NCBI GenBank assembly: GCA_016871975.1
Contig: VHBM01000038.1
Coordinates: 1 to 10,425, forward strand
Length of the DNA: 10,425 nt
Source: Nitrososphaerota archaeon
GTDB taxonomy: Archaea > Thermoproteota > Nitrososphaeria > Nitrososphaerales > Nitrosopumilaceae
Direction: 5' to 3'
The stretch's first letter is position 1. Each line of letters opens with the position of its first letter. The translations under genes and the position numbers were made by a program. The notes below the pieces were generated by a model. The model made no database searches and was not told where the DNA came from. It saw nothing but the letters and a program-made list of their open reading frames with translations. Positions 6,572 through 10,425 of the stretch are shown here, in pieces.

Positions 6572-6844
6572 TTGGAGCCAACAGAACAGCCTAAACTAGG
6601 CACAAATATCAATTATTTTGTCATAACTGCGATTTTTATCGCAGTTTTAATCTACAGTGTTGGAAATGCGTGGGGCCTTTTACTTGTTGGATTTGCCTTA
6701 AACACATTTGGTGATGTGAGATACTACTTTTTTGAGTTATTTGGAATCTTTGATAGATCTGATATTGCTACACCGTTGTGGGTCGCAGGCACATGGTTGT
6801 GTGCTATGCACTTTACAAACACAGAGATGTATAATATTTTATGA
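6572..6844 (+). CDS. Small membrane protein (90 aa)
   Basis: The product has a short polar N-terminus, hydrophobic segments at about 13-30 and 33-47, an aromatic loop with DVRYYFFELFGIFDRSD (48-64) and a third hydrophobic stretch at about 66-82. I do not recognise the family. The start is TTG 6572; TGA lies three codons upstream in frame, so no earlier start is possible. The last codons overlap the next gene by ATGA (6841-6844), which signals translational coupling. Product and YkgJ-type protein are therefore probably made in equal amounts and may work together. A perfect 9-base inverted repeat lies inside the coding part of the first helix. Confidence 0.75.
   Translation: MEPTEQPKLGTNINYFVITAIFIAVLIYSVGNAWGLLLVGFALNTFGDVRYYFFELFGIFDRSDIATPLWVAGTWLCAMHFTNTEMYNIL
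6625..6646 (+). repeat. Perfect 9-bp inverted repeat with 4-base loop
   Basis: AACTGCGAT (6625-6633) and its exact reverse complement ATCGCAGTT (6638-6646) flank a TTTT loop. The mRNA can form a compact hairpin 54 bases after the TTG start of the small membrane protein. The repeat encodes the near-symmetric helix residues TAIFIAV. Confidence 0.7.
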
Positions 6845-7365
6845 AAAATGACAGGTATAGTATTTCTAATCTGTGTGTGAGTTGTAAAAAGTTATCATGT
6901 TGTACTGACTTTTTCCCACCCTTACTTTACCCAAGTGATCTAGCCAGATTAAAAAATGTAGGTAAATCAGAAAATGAGTTCCTAAAAAATATCAAAATAA
7001 ATGGCGATATTATAAAGACGATTAAGAAAAAAGAAAATTCCACAGCATGTGTGTTTTGGGATGAGGGCAAGAGATCATGTGGAATATACAATAACAGGCC
7101 TTTTGACTGCAAAATGTTCCCATTTGATATTGTATGGACAAATAATGAATATCATTGGATAGTGTATTCCTGTAATCCAGACAGCGACTGGGCATGGACG
7201 GAAGAATATTTGAGGAAACTGGAATCCGATCCGCAGTTTGATGAGATGATGAAAAACGGTGCAGCCATTAGAGTTACCTCGGAAAATGCCGAATGTCTTG
7301 CAAATATTGATGAACCACCATATGCAGTATTGCGTAAAATAAACTGGAAAGAGGATAGCGCCTGA
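6841..7365 (+). CDS. YkgJ-family cysteine-cluster protein (zinc/iron-chelating domain)
   Basis: Cysteines follow the YkgJ/CxxCxxCC family pattern. C12-x2-C15-x4-C20-C21 starts the domain. Then come C70-V-F, C80-G-I-Y-x2-R-P-x2-C90-x2-F-P-F, the signature of the family, and C111. C152 lies outside the core. The cluster is believed to bind iron or zinc, sometimes as an Fe-S centre, but no enzyme reaction is established for most members. At 174 residues it is of ordinary size for archaeal members, with a C-terminal helical part (about 118-140) and a short tail. It has no signal peptide, so it is cytoplasmic. It overlaps the upstream membrane-protein gene by four bases (ATGA), so a membrane-anchored metal or redox role is possible (inference). 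Confidence 0.88.
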   Translation: MKNDRYSISNLCVSCKKLSCCTDFFPPLLYPSDLARLKNVGKSENEFLKNIKINGDIIKTIKKKENSTACVFWDEGKRSCGIYNNRPFDCKMFPFDIVWTNNEYHWIVYSCNPDSDWAWTEEYLRKLESDPQFDEMMKNGAAIRVTSENAECLANIDEPPYAVLRKINWKEDSA

Positions 7366-7373
7366 AGATCTAG

Positions 7374-7386
7374 TTTTTTAAAATAT
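7374..7386 (+). promoter_or_regulatory. TATA box of the SDR epimerase gene
   Basis: TTTTTTAAAATAT is centred 25 bases before TTG 7405, in the 39-base gap after the YkgJ gene. The spacing supports the TTG start and a leaderless mRNA. The T-run may also end the upstream transcript. Confidence 0.6.
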
Positions 7387-7404
7387 TCTAATTTAGTTAA
7401 ATCA

Positions 7405-8283
7405 TTGAAAATTCTTGTTACAGGCGCATCGGGGTTTATCGGATCAAGGTTAGCTACCAAGCTATCTGAGAATGGACATACAGTAACAGGTTTAATTCAT
7501 GAACATGACATCAATCTGGCAATTCAAAAACACCAAGTGGATCTTGCAAATTCAAATTTCTCGATTCCAAACGAACCCTATGATGTTGTCTTTCACTTGG
7601 CTGCAGTTACCCCAATGGAAAAAGACAAAAACGCAGTCAAAAAAGTCAATTACGATGGAACTGTAAATCTTTACAATTATCTAAAGAATAAAGCAAAATT
7701 TATTGTCTATGCATCTGGGCTTGGAGTCTTTGGAGATCCTGGAAATATAGTTGATGAAACCACACCTTTAAGACCACATACCTATTATGCACAGGTAAGA
7801 CTAGATGCCCAGCGATTCTTGGAAAAAAACTGTAAAGAAAACTCAACTCCACTTACCGTTACATATTTTGGCGAAGTATATGGGAATGGCGGATGGTTTG
7901 TATCACAAATAATTCAAAGACTACAAAAGGGACGATTCAAGATTCCAAAGTCAGGCGAGTATTACCGAAGCTTTGTCCATGTGGATGATGTAGTCAATGC
8001 GCTAGTTGCAATAGCTGAAAAAAATGCAATAAATGAAACTTTTGTTATTACAGATTCAAATCCTGTTTTGTTTAAAGAGTTTATCAATTATACCTGTGAT
8101 TTGCTTGGCGTTGAACATCCAGGAAACATACCGACAATTCTTGCCAAGGCGGTCATGGGTGGAGATTTTGTAAAACTTTTGACAACATCGATTCGAGCAT
8201 CAAACGCAAAGATTGCAAATATGATTCAATTTAGATATCCATCATATAAGGAAGGCGTAAAGGCAGTAATGTCTCAAGTATAG
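7405..8283 (+). CDS. NAD(P)-dependent epimerase/dehydratase, extended SDR family
   Basis: The N-terminus holds the Rossmann motif G7-A-S-G10-F-I-G13, then D47 in the VDLANSNF segment, FHLAA (63-67) for the cofactor loop, and N82 in the VNYDGT segment. The active-site region follows with S104 in YASGLGVFGD, but the YxxxK pair reads Y128-A-Q-V-R132, so the general-base lysine is replaced by arginine. Later parts fit the family: YFGEVYGNG (154-162), the substrate-side RSFVHVDDVVNAL (188-200), and a helical C-terminus. At 292 residues it is of normal length. Family members change nucleotide-sugars or reduce steroid-, dihydroflavonol- or lipid-like carbonyls. The true substrate is unknown, and the Lys-to-Arg change makes the activity itself uncertain. 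Its nearness to the methyltransferase downstream (55 bases, same strand) may link it to that pathway. Confidence 0.9.
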   Translation: MKILVTGASGFIGSRLATKLSENGHTVTGLIHEHDINLAIQKHQVDLANSNFSIPNEPYDVVFHLAAVTPMEKDKNAVKKVNYDGTVNLYNYLKNKAKFIVYASGLGVFGDPGNIVDETTPLRPHTYYAQVRLDAQRFLEKNCKENSTPLTVTYFGEVYGNGGWFVSQIIQRLQKGRFKIPKSGEYYRSFVHVDDVVNALVAIAEKNAINETFVITDSNPVLFKEFINYTCDLLGVEHPGNIPTILAKAVMGGDFVKLLTTSIRASNAKIANMIQFRYPSYKEGVKAVMSQV

Positions 8284-8305
8284 TTTTCCAAATTTTTAAA
8301 ATCGC

Positions 8306-8313
8306 TTTAAATT
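8306..8313 (+). promoter_or_regulatory. TATA-like element of the methyltransferase gene
   Basis: TTTAAATT is centred about 26 bases before TTG 8336 and about 29 before ATG 8339. It argues that translation begins at 8336-8339 rather than at the in-frame TTG 8312, which overlaps the element itself. Confidence 0.45.
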
Positions 8314-8338
8314 GTATGAGTTTAATTCTAACGTGTTG

Positions 8339-9019
8339 ATGATAGAATCACCAAAAAAATTAGTTCCAAAATTTTTTGAAAAAACTGCCAAATCTTATGA
8401 TAAAGTTGTTTTCTGGACTACATTTGGAAAAGATAATTATTGGAAAAAAGAAATTCTCAAAAAAATCTCATCCGTAAATACAGTTTTAGATTTGGCATGC
8501 GGAACAGGTATACTTACAAGGTTAATTGCAGATGCCAATCCCAATGCAAAAATAATTGGTGTTGATATTATGCAAAATTATCTTGATGTGGCAAAAACAA
8601 ATTCTCAAAACTATGACAATATGGCATTCCTAAATCAAGATGCCGAAAAACTAGATATTGATTCAAAATTTGACTGTATTACAGCATCTTATCTTCCAAA
8701 ATACTGCAATGCTGAAACATTGATAAAAACATGCACTAAACATCTAGAAAATAATGGAAAAATAATCTTTCATGATTTTACATATCCAAAAAATAAGTTT
8801 GCACAGAGTCTTTTTGGTCTATATTTTGTTGTGTTGAATGCGATAGGAATTTTTAGTCCAAGTTGGAAAGAGGTTTTTAGCGATCTTCCAAAATTATTAA
8901 GATCAACTACTTGGCTAGATGATTATGAAAAAGCTATGATGGATAATGGTCTTAAAACAGAAAAAAAACTTTTGACTTTTGGCTCATCTGCTATTCTTGT
9001 TGGCAAGAATATTAGCTAA
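8339..9019 (+). CDS. SAM-dependent methyltransferase, UbiE/MenG-like
   Basis: A class I methyltransferase. With ATG 8339 as start, motif I reads VLDLACGTG at 49-57, the acidic end of strand 2 is D76 in GVDIM, and D101 (QDAEKL) contacts the adenine. Motif II/III follows as FDCITASYLPKY and GKIIFHDFTYP (140-150). The N-terminal FFEKTAKSYDKVVFW resembles the F...A..YD opening of UbiE/COQ5 enzymes, which methylate prenylated quinone rings. The C-terminal part (about 152-200) is hydrophobic and may bind a lipid substrate. UbiC-like and UbiA-like genes next door strengthen a quinone-ring role (inference). The frame could also start at TTG 8312 and be 235 residues. Its 3' end overlaps the convergent gene by 36 bases. 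Confidence 0.87.
   Translation: MIESPKKLVPKFFEKTAKSYDKVVFWTTFGKDNYWKKEILKKISSVNTVLDLACGTGILTRLIADANPNAKIIGVDIMQNYLDVAKTNSQNYDNMAFLNQDAEKLDIDSKFDCITASYLPKYCNAETLIKTCTKHLENNGKIIFHDFTYPKNKFAQSLFGLYFVVLNAIGIFSPSWKEVFSDLPKLLRSTTWLDDYEKAMMDNGLKTEKKLLTFGSSAILVGKNIS
8984..9019. other. 36-bp convergent gene overlap
   Basis: The end of the methyltransferase (residues KNIS plus the preceding segment) and the end of the UbiC-like protein are read from the same 36 base pairs on opposite strands. Both frames are clean here and both stops are clear. Transcripts running to the stops would be complementary at their 3' ends. Confidence 0.75.
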
Positions 9020-9412
9020 CAATATCTCTTCTGAAACATAAAACAACACAGTGCTATTAGCGATAATCTCGTAATTTCTTTTTACCGTACCGTCTGAACC
9101 AGATTCAAAGGAAATAATGTTTCTTAGTGCAGCGATATTATTTTGCGTAAGAATTGAACCGATGCCTTTATTTTTTCTTAACAGTTCAGATAGAATTTGT
9201 TCAGAAAGTTTTGATGAATCAAATGAAACGGTAGCACGAATTACTGGCAAATTGTTTGCTGTAATTACTACTTTACGTACAAAATTTGTTCCAGAGATGC
9301 GATTTTGTTCTACTACCTCTAATTGAACATCACCTTGCAATTTTTGCTTAAGAAATGTCTCTATCTGCCCTACTGGTACATCAAGTAGGCTATTAACAAA
9401 GGAATCTTGCAT
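8984..9412 (-). CDS. UbiC-like chorismate lyase-fold protein
   Basis: The 142-residue product fits the archaeal chorismate pyruvate-lyase-like group (DUF98/UbiC fold). Three residues that matter in E. coli UbiC have counterparts. R46 in NFVRKVVI matches R76 in the WLREILL strand. G85 in KGIGSIL matches G114 in the PLGRYLF loop. E128 in VSEEIL matches E155 near the end. The strand PVIRATVSFD (56-65) matches the ArTv.P region, and R97 and R112-x-Y114 are also typical. UbiC turns chorismate into 4-hydroxybenzoate and pyruvate, the first step of ubiquinone synthesis. Related proteins can instead act on other enolpyruvyl or aromatic compounds, so the exact reaction is open. ATG 9412 is the start, with a TATA-like ATTATAC about 22-25 bases upstream. 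The gene follows the UbiA-like gene by 29 bases. Confidence 0.75.
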   Translation of the reverse strand: MQDSFVNSLLDVPVGQIETFLKQKLQGDVQLEVVEQNRISGTNFVRKVVITANNLPVIRATVSFDSSKLSEQILSELLRKNKGIGSILTQNNIAALRNIISFESGSDGTVKRNYEIIANSTVLFYVSEEILLANILANKNSR

Positions 9413-9430
9413 TACAATTAATTCTATAAT

Positions 9431-9437
9431 GTATAAT
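9431..9437 (-). promoter_or_regulatory. TATA-like element of the UbiC-like gene
   Basis: On the minus strand ATTATAC lies 19-25 bases before ATG 9412, in the gap after the UbiA-like gene. The gene may be read both from here and from the upstream promoter. Confidence 0.4.
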
Positions 9438-9441
9438 TCAG

Positions 9442-10128
9442 TTAAACATATCTTAAAATAAAAAATAAGACTGTGCCAATCATTACTCCTATGCTTATAA
9501 TTTTTAATGTGATTTCTTTTTTCTTTATTTTAGTATAGTCTGTAGAATCTTTTTTAAGAGCTTTGTATTGCCGAGAAGTTTTTATCAAAATATAGCTCAA
9601 AATCCCAGCTAGTGCTGCAGGTATACTGCTTTCAAATGAAATAGAGTTTGTTTGAATTGCAGATCCTGCAAGCACAGGCAATACACCCCACGAAATTACA
9701 AATGAAGTGTTGTTATGCAGTTTTCCGCCAAATAATTCCAAATTATATGCAAACAAAAAAAATCCTTCAATGATGCCAAGGGGGATTAAAAGTGATGAAT
9801 CTAAAAGTGCATAGTACAGACCAATTATACACGCCAATCCAAGTGAGGTTAATGAAACAATCCATAGTTTTTTGGTTGGCAGTGCCCCCCACGGTTTTGT
9901 TCTGCTTCCAATTGCGTCAAGAAAGTGAGCAGATACTCCTGTAGCTAAAAAATAAAGAAGACAAATGGCAACTAGTCTTTCTAAAGTAAAGTTACCTACC
10001 AAGGATCCCCAAGCAGCAAATGAGACTACCATCCCAGTGTATGGCAAAAAGAGTATTCCTATGCCAATCCTAAAGTTTCTTGGACCAAATTTAGGTACGA
10101 ACCATTCAGTGGTTCTGTCTTTTTGCAA
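9442..10128 (-). CDS. UbiA-like multi-helix membrane protein (degenerate prenyltransferase motif)
   Basis: The 228-residue product has about seven membrane helices, near 20-40, 50-68, 88-106, 112-129, 143-160, 167-184 and 205-225. Their order matches UbiA-type prenyltransferases: a loop after helix 2 with charged residues, then LPTKKLWIVSLTSLGLA, then a YNLELFGGKLHN loop after helix 4. UbiA enzymes join a prenyl diphosphate to an aromatic ring using Mg-binding NDxxD and DxxxD motifs. Here the first reads A67-H68-F-L-D71 followed by GSRTKPWG, so only one Asp and the RT..P part are kept. The second motif is not evident. The length is also below the usual 280-300. It may be a distant or non-canonical member, or a membrane partner without transferase activity. 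TTG 10128 is the start, 26 bases after a TATA box. Confidence 0.62.
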   Translation of the reverse strand: MQKDRTTEWFVPKFGPRNFRIGIGILFLPYTGMVVSFAAWGSLVGNFTLERLVAICLLYFLATGVSAHFLDAIGSRTKPWGALPTKKLWIVSLTSLGLACIIGLYYALLDSSLLIPLGIIEGFFLFAYNLELFGGKLHNNTSFVISWGVLPVLAGSAIQTNSISFESSIPAALAGILSYILIKTSRQYKALKKDSTDYTKIKKKEITLKIISIGVMIGTVLFFILRYV

Positions 10129-10147
10129 TACTAGTAATTGTCTTTGT

Positions 10148-10159
10148 GGTTTATAATAT
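10148..10159 (-). promoter_or_regulatory. TATA box of the UbiA-like gene
   Basis: On the minus strand ATATTATAAACC is centred about 26 bases before TTG 10128, in the 63-base gap after the kinase gene. The TATA quality and spacing are among the best in the window and support the TTG start and leaderless reading. Confidence 0.62.
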
Positions 10160-10191
10160 CGACACCAGAATTACTGATAAGAAAATTTTAC

Positions 10192-10425
10192 TTATTTTGG
10201 TATCATTATAGTAAAAATTGTAGGATTGTTTCTAAAAGTTATTTTACCTTTATGCTGCTCAATTATGTTCTTACATGTCTTTAGGTCCAAGCCAGTTCCG
10301 TATTCTTTTGTTGTAAAGAGAGGCTCAAATATTTTATCCATCATGTTTTCAGGGATTCCATTCCCAGTATCTTCAATCTCGATTACGTTATGACCATCTT
10401 TATCCATGGCTCTGATGTTTATTGT
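10192..10425 (-). CDS. Sensor histidine kinase, C-terminal ATPase domain (partial)
   Basis: The last 77 residues of a histidine kinase; the N-terminal part lies beyond the window end and the frame is open to base 10425. The visible order is an IEIEDTGNGIP strand and G1 box (ATP binding), then IFEPLFTTKEYGTGLDL, which joins the F box and the G2 box, then IIEQHKGKITF and a final strand FTIMIPK. The H box, N box and sensor domain are outside the window, so the signal is unknown. Such kinases are numerous in ammonia-oxidising archaea. The G2 box reads GTGLDL instead of the usual GTGLGL. The ATG at 10407 inside this frame is internal to the domain and not the real start. The downstream UbiA-like gene has its own promoter. 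Confidence 0.92.
   Translation of the reverse strand, partial: TINIRAMDKDGHNVIEIEDTGNGIPENMMDKIFEPLFTTKEYGTGLDLKTCKNIIEQHKGKITFRNNPTIFTIMIPK

Noticed and set aside
6510..6599. 29-codon frame starting ATG 6510
   Set aside because: It overlaps the start of the 90-residue gene in another frame, has no family signal and no promoter at the right distance.
7152..7460. Minus-strand open frame over the YkgJ/SDR junction
   Set aside because: It covers the ends of two well-supported plus-strand genes and their promoter, and shows no recognisable motif.
1..10425. CRISPR array, insertion sequence or prophage
   Set aside because: No regularly spaced repeats, transposase, integrase or phage structural gene was seen in any frame.

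Overview
The window looks like chromosomal DNA of an ammonia-oxidising archaeon, phylum Thaumarchaeota (Nitrososphaerota), probably Nitrosopumilus or a close relative. The DNA is AT-rich. Many genes start with TTG or GTG and have no Shine-Dalgarno sequence. An archaeal TATA box often sits about 26 bases before the start codon, as expected for leaderless mRNAs. The protein set (split oligopeptide permeases, JAMM protease, many small zinc proteins, UbiC/UbiA/UbiE-like proteins) fits that group. The assignment rests on protein style and promoter layout, not on a 16S or database match.

Layout. Bases 8-175 encode a 55-residue zinc-ribbon protein. Bases 234-2652 are a two-gene operon for the permease subunits of an oligopeptide-type ABC transporter; its ATPases and binding protein are not in the window. 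The DppC-like subunit carries an extra domain of roughly 190 residues. Bases 2653-5287 form a minus-strand block of five genes: a coiled-coil protein, a JAMM/MPN metalloprotease, a two-helix membrane zinc-ribbon protein, a hypothetical protein and a 55-residue protein that resembles the zinc-finger half of bacterial SmtA metallothionein. Bases 5288-5373 are a divergent promoter region. Bases 5374-6177 hold a SRPBCC-domain gene and a small membrane-protein gene on the plus strand. Bases 6195-6434 hold the N-terminal stump of a secreted flavin amine oxidase, a probable pseudogene. Bases 6572-7365 are a coupled pair: a small membrane protein and a YkgJ-type cysteine-cluster protein overlapping by ATGA.

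The right third (7405-10425) holds an extended SDR epimerase/dehydratase, a UbiE-like methyltransferase, a convergent UbiC-like (chorismate lyase fold) protein, a UbiA-like membrane protein and the C-terminal ATPase domain of a sensor histidine kinase cut by the window end. Finding lyase, prenyltransferase and methyltransferase look-alikes side by side suggests a quinone or prenylated-aromatic pathway of archaeal type. The UbiA-like protein lacks most of the usual aspartate motif, so its chemistry is uncertain.

No rRNA, tRNA, CRISPR array, insertion sequence or prophage gene was seen. Apart from the divergent promoter region and the 6435-6571 gap, intergenic spacers are shorter than about 65 bases, so no stretch above 300 bases lacks a gene.
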